Below are positions 1-11,230 of a stretch of DNA of 64,000 nucleotides, one piece after another. The stretch lies in NCBI RefSeq assembly GCF_028372415.1, contig NC_092879.1:66975427-67039426 (forward strand), given 5' to 3'. Positions within the stretch are counted from its first letter, which is position 1. The number at the start of each line of letters is the position of its first letter. The notes beneath the pieces are model-generated. The model made no database searches. It had not been told where the DNA came from and saw nothing but the letters and a program-made list of their open reading frames with translations. Made by a program: the position numbers and the translations under genes. Origin of the DNA: Notamacropus eugenii. Its lineage: Eukaryota > Chordata > Mammalia > Diprotodontia > Macropodidae.

Positions 1-450
1 TCAGTGTTGTCAGCAGCAGGGTGGGGGCTGGGGGGGGGCTGCTGAGGGGCAGAAACTTTGGGCCACTTGCCACCTGCACAGGTAGGTGCGTAGCTACTAG
101 GGCAGCAGATAATCCTCAGTGCCTGACACAACCCTGTGTACTTTCCATTTAATCTTGATGTCCATAGCTCACTATGCCATTTGTAATTGTGTGTTTGTGC
201 ATATTCTGTGTGTGTATTCTGACCCAGATTATGACTATATGATGAGAAATGCCATGCCCCTGAGCTTTCTACATCCCTGTAAAGCTGCTCAGTATTGCAG
301 TGCTGGAAGATGAGTTATGAAGCTGGGCACCCCACCCTGCCCAGCACTTTCCTGTTTGGCTTGGCAGTTACTGCTAAGCTTTCCCCTTCAGCACAGGGAT
401 CCTGTCTGTCCCTCTCTGGGTCCCTGCTTCCATGTCCAACTGGACCTTAT
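1..450 (+). repeat. A-type module 1, copy a (partial at window edge)
   Basis: The opening bases (tcagtgttgtcagcagcagg, then a G-run, a gctgctgaggggcag motif and aactttggg) match 9,467-9,910 collinearly as far as the 'cacagggatc...tgtc' and 'ccctgcttc' motifs near 400-435. A shorter third copy is at 37,787-37,905. The stretch holds no supported gene. Confidence 0.75.
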
Positions 451-547
451 GTTTCAATGTCTTAAGTCTGTTGGTAAATGATTAAAAATAGGGGTGATAT
501 GGGACATGTTATTAATTCTTCAATATATCAGTGTAGCAGTAAAAGCT

Positions 548-770
548 AACAACATGAATGAATTGGAGGGGACATAGAGGAGAGAAGATACAGAAGAGAG
601 GTGAGAGGAGAGGAATGAGAAGATAGGAATAAGATGGAAAGAGAGACAGAGAAAGAAACAGAGAGAGAAAGAGAAAAACAAAGTAAGAGAGAGAGGAGGG
701 AGGGAGGGAGAGAGAGACAGAGAGAGAGAAAGAGAGAGAGAGAGTGAGAGAGAGAGGGGGGGGGGGTTCT
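548..770 (+). repeat. GA-rich purine tract (simple repeat)
   Basis: Almost uninterrupted purine strand of gaga, ggga and agaa words, ending in a run of about ten G. The long minus-strand Ser/Leu/Pro frames here are artefacts of the tract. A related but shorter gaca/gaga tract lies at the equivalent place in the second copy (11,525-11,580). Confidence 0.9.
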
Positions 771-1429
771 TATGGAGCTTGTGGGCCACAATGATCTCCA
801 TCATTAAGGGAAGACATGATCAAGATGGGGCCCAACATCCATACATCCTGCACCAAGTCCTCACAAGTATCTCCCAACAAATATGTTAAAAGAGGAGCCA
901 TAGGAGTAGTAGGAGTGCCCCAGAACAGAAATCCTGCTTCCATATCAGCCCCCAGTCATCATTCAAGGACATAACTCTTATGGATCGGGGCTAAGACATC
1001 CTCACCAGCTGCCACCCCCAGAAAAGTGGAGAGGCCAGCACAGCTGAGACAGCAAGGCCCCCGGGCGTGAGAGACACCCCAGCATGTGCAACGAGACCCC
1101 AACTGCCACCATCACCTTCACCACTACCTCCTCTCAGACCATGATTAGGACAGCCCAGGCCCTGGAGTCCAGGAGCAGCCCAGGGTTCCCTGGGATCGTT
1201 GTGGGAAGAACCCCTGTGGAGAAGCAGCCTGGGCAGGGCTCTTGCAGGGGCTCAAGAAACAGCTACCGAAAACCCAGACAAGTTGGTCCAGCAAAGTCTT
1301 TGACAATCCAAAATGGGTCCACCGAGAAATGGGTATGACTTTACCACTGGGAAATCACATGACAGAAGACACATTAGGGAGTGGTCCACTGCTGCACCCT
1401 AAGGACCATGAGACCTTTCCATGAGTTGG

Positions 1430-1640
1430 AGCTGGCCCTATCCCCAAGTCGTCTCTCCCCCAGGAGAATTTCAGGTTCTTTGGAGCCAGGACAGTCTTAC
1501 TTTTCTGTCTCTTCCCCCAGTGCCTGGCACACAAGTGTGCACACTGAGAAAACGCATCCATCATTCTTTCAAAAATTCAGTCATTCATCCATACATTCAT
1601 CCATTCTTTCAGTACACACTGGGACATAAGAGCCATCCTC
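1430..1640 (+). repeat. L2 3' end fragment inside module 5
   Basis: The motif order is that of the L2 LINE tail: 'ggagccaggacagtctta', then 'tctgtctcttcccccagtgcctggcacaca', then an imperfect ATTCATTCATCC-like tail. The equivalent fragment sits at 12,290-12,405, so this L2 copy predates the duplication. Confidence 0.7.
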
Positions 1641-2479
1641 ATTGTCTTTATTTGTTGCTCAGAGAGAAGCAAGGCCTAGAGCAAAGCCGTAGGACGATGA
1701 GCGGTAGAGAAATACCCCTGTCGTGTGTCAGCAAGTGTCCCACAGGTCATTGGAGCTAGCGCTCCCATGCCATAGAAAGGGGCTCCCGTTGGCAGCTGTC
1801 CCTCACCACGTGTACAACTTCCAGCAGGCTGTGATTGGGGTCCGGGCCTGTGCGGGGCAAGGCTGGCGAGCCAAGGGGTGCCTGCTGGAGTGCCGTTGAA
1901 GGGCTCCTGCTGGAAACTCTCCTTGTCCAGTGGTTGGGCCACCCTCAGCATCGCAGTAGTGCAGCCTCCTTTCGCTGGGTCCACTGGGCACACTCATCCC
2001 AAGGAGGATGGTTTCTGGGATTGCTCCTGGCACTGTGGCTGATGTGCATTCAAGCAGCTGTGGCCCTGCATGGGAAAGAACATGAAAATGTGAGTATGAA
2101 CCAGGTCAAGCAGGAACCTGGATGGAATTCAGCCACGGAGAAGCAAGGCAGCCTCAGGCGGCTCCGTTGTCATCCTGGCGATCTGATGGAGCGCACCCTG
2201 GACGGACCTGTCTTGGAAGCCAGCTTGCTCTCCCCAGGGACTCAGGCTTCCAAGGGACATCAGGTCCTAAGAGGATTTGTCAGAAGACTGCAAGAGGGGA
2301 AGGCTCCACTTCTGGCCTTGTCTGTGTCCAGGCTCAGGCCTCCTTTCTGCATCTCCCTCAGTAATTGTGACCTTTCCCTACCCAACAATAGGCCTGACTA
2401 GCCAACAATCCGTCAAGTCATTGGAGAGGGATGTCAGCCTGAAGAAGAGCCTTTTAAAATTTTCTCACTGAGTAATTAT

Positions 2480-2640
2480 TCCCAACCTCAAAACATCCCA
2501 AAATGAAACGAAAAAGAAGAAACCCAACAACAGGATTTTTAGGAAAATCATTAAAATAAAAGTAAAAAAAAAAAAATAAAACAAGTTTGGTATTAAAATA
2601 GTTCATTCAAGCTATTCCAGGGCATGGCGATCACTGTCAT
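2480..2640 (+). other. AT-rich segment, decayed relative of the B-unit hairpin region
   Basis: Contains 'acaggatttttaggaaaatc' followed by an A-rich run. This matches the 5' arm of the B9 hairpin region (33,948 onward), but the 3' arm and pairing are lost. It helps link A- and B-type units. A poly-A stretch lies at 2,558-2,575. Confidence 0.45.
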
Positions 2641-4080
2641 CTCCCACTCCTCACCTAGTCCCCCTTTCTTTAGGGGTACTAGCTCATGAAAGCATTATAT
2701 ATACAGGGTCTATCCCCAAAGTTGTCTCCTCTGATTTTCTGGCTTTTTAGGGTCTTCCGCACAGCTTCATATGTAATGGGTGTTCTAAGTTCATGTTGAG
2801 ATCAGCCTCTCCATTGGCCCAGTTGTCTCCCTCTTACCTCTCTAAATTTTTCCCCCATCCTGAAATCTAGAGAGGTCTCTCTCCCCAGAAGCTGTCTCCA
2901 GGGTTTGGTTTGTCTCTCTACTCTGACATGTTGAGGCCCTAGAAACTCCCAACCCAGATGGAAGAAATGTTTCTAGGGCTTCCCTCTAGCTCCCCAAAAT
3001 ACTGGTGTACAGACCTGGCACATTTGGGGATTTGTCTGCAGCATAGTGAGTACTGAGACAGGTACAAGGTCATTCCCTGACTTCCTTCATGTTTCTACTC
3101 AAACATCACCTGAGGACTGCCCAGGTGCCCCTGCCTGCTAGTGCCTTTATCCACTCTGAGAAAGTGCTTTAATCACATAGGCACCTAGTTTTTTAGAAGT
3201 TGTCTCCTTGAGCTTTAGACTCTGGACCCTCAAAGGGCAGAGAAGAAGCTTGTCTGGCTGTCTTGGGCTCTCTAGACTAGGCACAGTTAGTGGAATGTCT
3301 TGAGTGCTCAGGAAATGCTGTTGGCCTGCTTTCTTATGGAACATGGCACATCAAAGCCAAGGATGAGAAGCTGCTGGCATTGACAGTGAGAGCTGCCAGG
3401 ATGGTAGAGGAGACAAGGTGTATCCAAGATGCCACCATCCTCACCCTCTGTGCCCTTTCTCACATCTTCTCTTCTCCTGACTCCTTGTCCCTGCCCCCCA
3501 AAAACACCATGTCCATTGGCTCTTCCAGCATCTTCAGGCTGACCAATCACTGCCCCGCTTCTGATGGCCCCCCAAGACAGAACACCATCTCGCTCCTACT
3601 GGCACCCCCATAGTCTCTCTTCTCTTCCCAACCTCCCATCCATCTAAACATTTTCCCATTCAGACTCCTGCCTGGCACTGGGCTGTTCTGCTCATGAACA
3701 TGGACTGGGTATGGGTTGCCTCCTCAACCAAGGAGATAAGGAAATGTTACCAAAATTCCTGATGGAATGAAATAAAGAAGACTAAACTCCAGAATCGTGC
3801 CAATCCTGGTGAAACACGCATCTCATCCCACTTTCCTTCTAGGGATCTGGACATAGGGTGAGGGCAAGTTACCCTAGACGTCACCAGGTAGAAGTTCAAG
3901 GTGTCACATGCTCAGCTGACCTCAGTGGGAAGCTCCCTTGCCCCTGGACTCCCTTGTGTCTCTGATGACTTCCCCACCTCACTCCCAGGGAGAGACAGCT
4001 GAGAAGGAACCCACTTAAACCCTGAACCTGCTCCCATCTCTACCCTTGGTGGCTTGCTCTTCAGCCAAAAGCTTTAGTTA
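2640..4080 (+). repeat. A-type module 2, copy a
   Basis: Collinear with about 5,950-7,110 and 9,910-11,230. Landmarks in order: 'atggcgatcactgtcatctc', 'ccagggtttggtttgtctctc', an L2 3' end (3,060-3,330), 'gaacatggcac' followed by 'caaagccaaggat', 'aaaattcctgatggaatga', and a 'tctctgatgac' motif. No frame is conserved between the three copies. Confidence 0.75.
3060..3330 (+). repeat. L2 3' end fragment inside module 2 (copy a)
   Basis: Degenerate L2 tail: 'gacttccttcatgtttctactcaa', 'ctccttgagctttagactct', 'ggctgtcttgggctctctag', then a 'gcacagttagtgg' remnant. The same fossil occurs at 6,290-6,500 and 10,330-10,610. Family assignment is from known L2 tail motifs. Confidence 0.6.
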
Positions 4081-4084
4081 AAAA

Positions 4085-4980
4085 CAACATCAACAAAGAA
4101 TCTTTGGGGTCTGTTTGTCATCACCCCAAGCACAGCCATCACTTTGACCAAGCTGCGCAGGGTGGCCTAAGAAGAGGCTACTTTATCCATCAGGAAGTTG
4201 TGTCCAGCACAGCAGGGGGCCTCCCTGAAAGTAGCCGTGGAGGGTGGAGGGTGGAAGGTGGAGGGGAGGTTTTGGGGTGGTGGCAAGTCCTGGACAGCTG
4301 ACCAGGCTGAGCTCAGCAGGGCTTTGCAGCCTCCAGAACATATCATGCTTTCTGAGGAGCAGAAGAAAGGCCTGGTTGGGTGCGACGGGAAAGCCCTCCC
4401 CTCATAGCACCCCAACAGGGCATTGAGAAATCCTTAGAGGAAATAGTAGAGGTTAGTGTCTTAGGGTGACAAAGATGTCCAAACTGTGTTTATCAAAGCA
4501 CAGTCTGGGAAAATATAATCCAACTGAACTGTTCAGTTCTTTTCTCTTTTATTTCAGTCCTTCCCTGAAAATTGCTTTTTGGCTGATATTTATCATATCA
4601 TAACATATCATGGAGACCCATTGAAATTTCTTAGAGTCTTCTTGTTTAGGATTCAGAATATTAGAGTGAAAACAAACCCATGTTTTTGTCTTAAAAGAAA
4701 TGAGGTGAATATTTTTTTAAAAGTCTCATCCTTGGACCTGACATCATGGGCCAGTGATGCCACGGAATTTTGGTGAGGAAGGCCGATTGTTAGGTAGGGG
4801 CAAAAGTCACAGTTCCTGAGGGAGGTCTCCAGGGAGGCTGAGGCACCAGCTTGACTTAGTCCTGAACACAGTCGATCTGAGAAGTCAGGCTGCAGGCCTC
4901 CACTCTCCCCTAGTCTCACAGAACCTGCTGTCCCCTTGAAACCTGAGTCCTTGAAGATGGTTTTTCCCTTTTGTAACGAA
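4085..4980 (+). repeat. A-type module 3, copy a (forward orientation of the invertible block)
   Basis: Starts with 'aagaatctttggggtctg' and contains 'gtccagcacagcagggggcc', 'ggacagctgacca', 'cagaacatatcatgctttct' and 'gaagaaaggcctggtt'. Copies at 7,468-8,260 and 35,572-36,560 have the same order and strand. The first about 350 bp are found inverted in B-type units (13,900-14,190; 27,060-27,460; 34,260-34,660). Confidence 0.75.
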
Positions 4981-5950
4981 GACTACAGTTGGTTCCAGGT
5001 AAGACGCTCCAGATGAAAATCCACCTTCTTTTACTACGATTCTTTTTCACTGATTTGAACAGAAGTTCTCACAACTCTTGGTCCATCTGGAATTATTGGT
5101 TCCCTGTCCGGATGCCTGGCAGCCTGCAGACCAAGAGCCCAGAATTACTGCCTGATGGCTTTCTCTCACAGGTGATATGCAGGCCATTCCTGTCTAAGAT
5201 GACCAGGAAGCCTGATCAACAAGTGGGCATGAGGGGCATGCCTGAGATGGCCAGAATGAGGGCTCCATTGGTCATCCCTTTGGGTAAGCTTGGTTCTCAT
5301 GAAAACTTGGGAAAAATAACCGGTCCCAATCCCCAAGCTCTTTGGCTGCTGCAGCTGCTGGGTAAAGATTCTTTCTTTAAGGCTCCCTGGAAGAAGAGTT
5401 TCAAACAGAAGGCCTAGATGCAGAAGATACTGGCAGCTGTCTTCATCATGAAGCTGAGCTCACCCCAATGCCAGGTCTGAAGGGCAAGAGAGCCTCTGTG
5501 ACCATCATCCATCCCCATGACACTTCCTGAGACAAGTCAAGTCTGTTTCTGTATGGTTGGTCATCCCACAGACCTGTCATAGGGCGCCTTTCCTTGGACC
5601 AACTGATGAAGTGATTGAAAGGGTGAGGAGATTGTGAGTGTGCCTTTACTGTTGGTGAAAGGTAAGATGTATCTCTAAGGCTATCAGCAATGCTTAGGGC
5701 CCCAGAGAAATGAGGGTTTGTTCCCAGGGAGGGGCCTAATCAGATCTGTCTAAAATCCCCAATGGGCCTCTGCATCCACATCATCATTATGGACATCATG
5801 GCTTGACTCCACATGCCCATCTGGTCACACAAGGGAGATCAGTGTCTCTATAGGGTCTCCATGAGGAGGACTTCCATTATTGTCCACCTGCTCTCCAAAC
5901 TCTTGTTGGACAACCAGAGGTCATTGCCATCTCATCTCTATGGGAACACC
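4980..5950. other. Single-copy stretch inside the A region; no gene supported
   Basis: I see no clear second copy in the window. A 142-codon plus-strand frame (4,989-5,417) begins with a hydrophobic leucine/phenylalanine stretch, but it matches no family I recognise and lacks supporting splice or promoter context. A chance frame is most likely. Confidence 0.3.
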
Positions 5951-7110
5951 CCAGTTTATCCTGAAAGGCCCAAACCCAAAGCCTCTCTTTTCACTTGCTT
6001 ATTGAGAATTCTTTTTTCTTCAGGAAAATGCTCTGGGAAGATAATCTCAGTGATCTCAGTGATCGGTTTCCTCTGCCCCGAATCCCACCTTTAAGGACCT
6101 CCACACTTCATGGAGTGCCTGGGAGAGGGCTCTTTCTCTCATAACCAGGACTCTTTTCTTTTCCCTACGAGTTTCTTGTTCATTTCTCAGATTTAGAAAA
6201 TAATTACGGCCCCTGCAGCCTACTGTCCGTGCCCCCAAATTGCTAACACTGGCTCACCAGGGTAGGCAGGGGGTATGTAGATGGTTGGGTTGCCAGAGGA
6301 AGCTGCAGGGTGATTCTCTGACTTCCCTCAGGTTTCCACTCAGGTCCTACTTCTGAAACAGAAGGAATGGCCAGGGGCCTCTGGATGCTAATGTCTTCTC
6401 CTCTTAAGCCACCTCCCATGCCATGGTACCACATTTAGAGGAGCCCTCCCTAGGGGAGGTGTCTCCTCTTTCTCTTCTTCCTTGGTCCTTCAGCAGCAAA
6501 CCCAGGCACTGGCACATGGTGAGTGCCCAGCACCCGCCCGTGCCCGGACTGCTTGCAGAACAGGGCACCTCAAAGTCAAGGAGCAGCTGGACCTGAGACA
6601 GTGCTACCTTGGAGGGGAGGAACCAAGTCCAGGCACCAGAACTCAAGCTTACTTGCTCCCTGGTCCCCTGCCCCCACCAAGCCCATGCTCCAGGTTCTAA
6701 GGGATCAAGGACCACCACACCCATCCCCTCCCCTCCTCCTCCAAAGCCAGTTCCCACTCTCCCCAGGCATGTGGTCTACTCTGCACTTGCTCCTGAGGGC
6801 TGGAGGAGGACCCTTCCCTTGCCTCCCCACCCAGAACAACAATAAAGCTATCCCAGAATTCCTGACACAATGAAATTAAGAGGAGGAAAAAACCCAGAAA
6901 TACACGATTCTGGAGGGACACCCCCAATTCTAACACCTTTAAACTAAGGAGTCTAAACATGAGCACGTGGCTGTCCAAGGGTCAGGGCAACTCTGGGACC
7001 CTCCAGATATCACATTCCTTCTACTGCAGGAGGTCTCTGCCAGGCTAGTAACCACACTGGTGGCTTTGCTGATCACTACCATCCTGGGGACAGAAGGTTG
7101 AGAGTCAGGA
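5950..7110 (+). repeat. A-type module 2, copy b
   Basis: Collinear with 2,640-4,080 and 9,910-11,230. Shared motifs include 'ttccctcaggtttccactca' (L2 tail), 'cagggcacctcaaagtcaag', 'agaattcctgacacaatga' and 'aagaggaggaaaa'. Several overlapping frames on both strands disagree between copies, so no gene is called. Confidence 0.7.
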
Positions 7111-7154
7111 ACTGAAAGTGTTCAAATCTCTTCCCTCCTTCTTAATCTCCTGCT

Positions 7155-7475
7155 CCTTGGATGTATAGCTGCATGAGAAGGGAGGGAGGAAAGGAGGGAG
7201 GGATTTAGGGAAGGAGGAAAGGAAGGGAAGGGAAGGAGGGAGGGAATCAAGGCAGGGAGGAAGGAAGAGAGGAAGGGAGGGAGGAAAGACAGGGAAGGAG
7301 AGAGGGAAGGAAGGGACAGAGGAAGGGAGGGAGGGAAGATGGAAGGAGGGAGGGAAGACAGGGAAGAGGGGTGGAAAGGAAAGGAGAGAGGAAGGGAAGG
7401 AGGGAGGGAAGGGAGGGAGGGAGGGAGGGAAGACAGGGAAGGAGTGAAGAAAGAAAAAAGAAAGAAAAGAAGGAA
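7155..7475 (+). repeat. (GGGA/GGAA)n polypurine tract
   Basis: About 320 bp in which nearly every base of the plus strand is a purine, built of ggga, ggaa and gaag words and ending in aaaga repeats. The long Ser/Pro/Leu frame on the minus strand is an artefact of this repeat. Confidence 0.95.
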
Positions 7476-8260
7476 AAAGACTCCTTGGGGCCTGCTTACC
7501 CTCATCATGTCATGGACAAAAACCAGACTGAGAACCATGCTGGACAGATTGGACTAAGATTTGGTTCATTTTTGCCATTAGGGAAGTGAGCGTCCAGCAC
7601 AGCAGGGGGCCTCATTGGAGAGCAGCAAAGTCCAGGCTTCCCATAGACTCCTTGGTGAGTAGTGGAGAGCGTGGGGATGTTTTGGACATGTGGGTAATTC
7701 TTGGGCATATGACCTGGTTGAAGTGTTCTCTGCCTTAAAAACTCTTAGAACCTATTATATTTTCTGGAAGAGCTAATAAAGGGGCAGGGTTGCTTTGGTG
7801 ACAAGGGACAATTTTCTCATTCCACCCCAGCAGTAACCCCAGAACTCTTTCAAAGTTGGATTGAAATTCAGAGATTTGGCAATGACAATGATATGCCCGT
7901 CATGGGTATAATGTGAAGGCTGTTAAAATATATTCAGACTTCAATGATATGGTCTGTCCCTTTTGTTTTAGTTGTTTCCCCGAAAATTCTTTATGTATTG
8001 GCATTTTCCTACAATGATACAGAAGGTAGACAAATGAAATACCTTGGATTTTTTTCAACCCTGGAGGGGATGAAACCCCCAAACATGAGAAGCACACCCT
8101 CCATGCCCTGCTTTAAGCAATCAGATATGGGTTGCGCTACAGTTTCTTCCCTTGGGAAGAGGTCAGCACATTAAGGGATATTTTCGAGTCAGGTGGAGTA
8201 ATGGAGGGAGATCTTCAGAAGAGACTGAGGCCCAGACTTGGTGCAAACCTGGATACTGAC
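7468..8260 (+). repeat. A-type module 3, copy b
   Basis: Begins at 'aaaaagactccttggggcctg' just after the purine tract, then 'gtccagcacagcagggggcc' (7,593), 'gaacctattatattttctgg', 'tcatgggtataatg', and 'tgtcccttttgttttagttg'. Collinear with 4,085-4,980 and 35,572-36,560. The 35.9 kb copy carries an extra SINE at the position equivalent to about 7,925. Confidence 0.75.
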
Positions 8261-8344
8261 AAGGCCAGAAGTCAGGGCTGCTGCATTCCAGCCCATGCAA
8301 GCATCCCAGTGCCTAGCGTCCTCTTGAAGCCTCATGAATGGCAT

Positions 8345-8590
8345 TTTTATAGTGCCTGGGACGAGCCTTGCGAATACTAGGTCATTTCCTCCTCACAACA
8401 ACCCTGGGATATAGGTGCTACTATCACCCACAGTGTACACTGGGGGAAATAAACTGAGTTTAGGTGACTTGCCTAGGGTCGCACAGTTCCTAAGTCTGAG
8501 ACCACATTTAACCTGAGTTCTCCCGGGCCCCAGGTCCTGTAATCTACCCACTGCAAAATCAGGCTGCCACCAACAATGGGCACTCATCAT
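8345..8590 (-). repeat. MIR/THER SINE fossil (shared by both module 4 copies)
   Basis: Read on the minus strand it shows the MIR core: 'tcacctaaactcagttta' and, on the plus strand, 'gtgacttgcctagggtcgcacag'. The equivalent MIR at 36,620-36,850 sits in the same place in the paralogous copy, so insertion came before duplication. Confidence 0.75.
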
Positions 8591-8822
8591 TGTACCTCAG
8601 CAGAGATGCTCCTGAATAGCGTCCTTCAGGGGGAAGAGAAGGACTTGTGTTGACACAAGTCAAAAAGTACATCTAAATTGCTTGGCATGAAATCATTATA
8701 TAACAGGGTCCCTTCCCATCACCAAAAAAGGGGATCAAATGGGGTCACTAATTCGCTGCCTCTCTCTTGTTGCTGAGAAGACTTGCCTCCAACACAATCA
8801 TTAATGCTAAGGATTGGAAAGA

Positions 8823-8879
8823 TGTGAGGATTTGTGACTGGGGAGGGCTCTTCTCTGTCCTCTTAAAATCCCACACACT
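8823..8879 (+). ncRNA. Small stem-loop conserved between both module 4 copies (function unknown)
   Basis: TGTG + GGATTT + TGGGGAGG can pair with CCTCTTA + AAATCC + CACA around a 12-nt loop, with a five-base bulge on the 5' side. The paralogue at about 37,128-37,184 keeps both arms unchanged and differs only in the loop (ctctt versus ctctg). It is short for a microRNA precursor. A structured RNA is possible but unproven. Confidence 0.2.
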
Positions 8880-9466
8880 CCTGGTTTGTCATCGCCACCA
8901 TCATCATCTCCTGAAGTCCCTCCTCTCCCCATCTGCTGCCAGAATTTAGATCATACCTGTGCCCTGTTTGCACTGGGCCTCTTTCTATTCTCTCTCACAG
9001 ACAAAGTCCAAACTCTTCCTTGGTCCACCTGTCTCTGAGCACCAGCAGGTGACACTGCCAGCCTGTTCCGCCAGAAGCAGAGATGTTCAACTCAGGTTTC
9101 ACATGGAGCCCTGGTTATCCTGACAGCCCTAAACAGCCTCCTTTCTGGTTCTTGTCTGATGTGGAATCTTTTCATGGAAATGATCTTGGAGGGCAATGAT
9201 TACAGGACACTGTACAAAGGCCTCAGAGCTTGGCTTTGAGGCTGTCTGAGGCTCATGGGGCCCGACTTTGCCTGAGAGCTCCGCCTCAAGTCAAGGGTGG
9301 GGTGGGGAGGTCTCTGGTCACTCCCACCTCCTGGATGCTGAAGGATGGTCCATGCCATCATCCTTCACCAATCCCCAAATGACAGTGATCAGCCTTGGAC
9401 CTGCTGGGCCCCATGCAGAGGGGACAGACAAGGTGATGGACCAGTGCAGTGGAGGGAAGCTGTGTG

Positions 9467-9910
9467 GGTCAGTGTTGTCAGCAGCAGGGTAAGTGCTGGG
9501 GGGCTGCTGAGGGGCAGAAACTTTGGGGCCCCTGCCACCTGTTCAGGTAGCCCTGTAGCTAGTGTTGAGGGTGGCAGAATGTCCTGAGTCTCTGGTATTA
9601 TCCTGTGTTCTTCCCCTGTTATCTGCATTTGTGTGTGCCAGTATGTCTCTTATTTCATTTAGTCCCCAATGCAGGTGCCCCTGATCAGCGCAGAAGACTA
9701 TGGGCCATGCCCTCCCCCTGAGCCCTCCATATTGCTGCAGAGCTGGTCAGCAGTGCAGTCCTTGGTGATGAGTTCTGAAGGGCATGCCAGCTCATCCTGC
9801 CCAGCACATGCCTGGACTTCTCTGAAATAACTGCCCTGCTTCTTTCTTAGCACAGGGATCTTTTCTGGCCCTCACTGTATCCCTGCTTCTCTGCCAAGCT
9901 CTATCTGATT
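9467..9910 (+). repeat. A-type module 1, copy b
   Basis: Matches 1-450. The join 'cagcagcagggtaagtgctg' near 9,480 resembles a splice donor (CAG|GTAAGT-like), but the other two copies read ggtggggg and ggtgggtg, so donor use is not conserved. Confidence 0.75.
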
Positions 9911-11230
9911 TTTCACATGATATGGACATCACTGACATCCTTATTCCAACCCCACCCCAGGCCCTACTCTTACATGGGGACCAAAGTTGCCAAAAGGTTT
10001 GTGGGTTGGAGGTCTTTACCCCCTTGGCCAGATCTCTCTTCCAGGGCTTTCTTCTGTTCTCCCATGGTGTTCATTTTTAATGAGTATTTTAAGGGTCTCC
10101 TGAGCTCATGCACTTCATAGTCCAGAGAAGGTCCTATCCAGGGATTCTGTGTCCAGGATATAGTTTGTGTCTCCCTATCTGACATCTCTAGGTGCCAGAA
10201 GCACCCTTACCAGACGGAAGAAGTGTTTCTAGTCCCTTCCCATCAGTCCCCAAAACCCAAGTGTGGAAGCCTGCCATAGTTGGGATTGTGGGGGAGGATA
10301 TGCCAGCTGGGCTGCAGGATGGTGAAAAGTACAACATCATGATCTTACTTCCTTCACATTTCCCCTCAAGTACCACATTCTAGAATCCTGAGGACTTCTC
10401 AGTTGCCCTTGGATACTAGTGTTTTGACCACTCTGAGAAGACCTCCCCTGGCATCCTGCCAAGATCACTTCTACAACGAGCTCCTTAACCAATTTGGTCT
10501 TCTCTCTCTAGACTGTGAGCTCCTGAGATGAAGGAACAAGCTTTTCTGGCTTTCTTGGGCTCCCCAGAATACAGTAAAGGAACTGGCACACTTTGGTCAC
10601 TGGTCTCATTTCTTACAGAACATGGCACCTCAAAATCAAGGATAAGCAGCAACAGGTATCGCAGCAGCAGTGAGAAGTGGAGGGGAGGAAGGCGGGACAA
10701 GGTATATTCAGGCTTCCATTATCCTCACTGCCTCCACCTCTCCTTGGTTCTTCTGTCCTCCTGATCCTGAGCTCCCATGTCCCCCCAACATCTCCATGTG
10801 CCTCTGCCAGCACTATCGGGCTGACCTGGCCCTCCTCCTGCTGTCTCACACTTATTCCATGCCTCGTTTACGCCGTCACTCCTTTATCCATTCTTTACAC
10901 CCCTACAAGTGAACTAGACTTTTCATCACTGCCCCATGGGGGTGTGGTAAAGAGGCCTGCTTTCCCTGATTCCCCACCCCATGGAACAACAAAGAGTTCT
11001 CACAATTCCTGACAGAATACATTGAAGAGGAGGAAAATATTCCCAATGACCAGTGGGGTACATGGGACAGAGGCCAAGTTTCCCCAGAATGTCTCATATT
11101 CCATCCTCATGTCAGTGGGTCCTCACCATCCTCCTAGCCACCCTTGGGTCTCTGATGACAGCCCCCCCACCCATAGAAGGTGTGCCAAATTCCTGAACCT
11201 GCTTGAGTACCTGACCTTCCTCTCAGTCAG
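9910..11230 (+). repeat. A-type module 2, copy c
   Basis: Collinear with 2,640-4,080. Includes the best preserved L2 tail (10,330-10,610: 'ctctagactgtgagctcctg', 'tggctttcttgggctcccca') followed by 'cagaacatggcacctcaaaa', 'cacaattcctgacagaat' and 'tgggtctctgatgaca'. No frame is shared with the sister copies. Confidence 0.75.
10330..10610 (+). repeat. L2 3' end fragment inside module 2 (copy c)
   Basis: Recognisable L2 tail elements are 'agactgtgagctcctgag', 'cttttctggctttcttgg' and 'aactggcacactttgg'. This is the clearest of the three duplicated L2 tails and the reference point for aligning them. Confidence 0.7.

Larger units (their letters stand above)
500..2480 (+). repeat. A-type module 5, copy a
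   Basis: Collinear with 11,500-13,330. Shared landmarks are a GA tract followed by 'tggagcttgtgggcc', 'cattaaggggagacatgat', 'acagcccaggccctgga', 'aggagcagcccagggt', an L2 3' end, and 'cctgactagc...aatccgt'. Frames of up to 188 codons occur (1,835-2,401) but are not kept in the sister copy. No gene is supported. Confidence 0.75.
8345..9466 (+). repeat. A-type module 4, copy a
   Basis: Very similar to 36,620-37,786. Blocks around 8,777-8,900 ('cttgcctccaacacaatcat...' onward) and 9,130-9,450 are almost identical to 37,087-37,200 and 37,440-37,750. It ends at a purine-rich 'ggaccagtgcagtggaggg' followed by module 1. It holds no supported gene. Confidence 0.85.

Noticed and set aside
7122..7538. 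Long Ser/Pro/Leu minus-strand frame
   Set aside because: It is the complement of a polypurine simple repeat, as are those at 520-804 and 54,434-54,902.
9480..9495. Splice donor in 'cagcagcagggtaagtgctg'
   Set aside because: The paralogous sites at 15-25 and 37,798-37,808 lack GTAAGT, and no exon is supported upstream.
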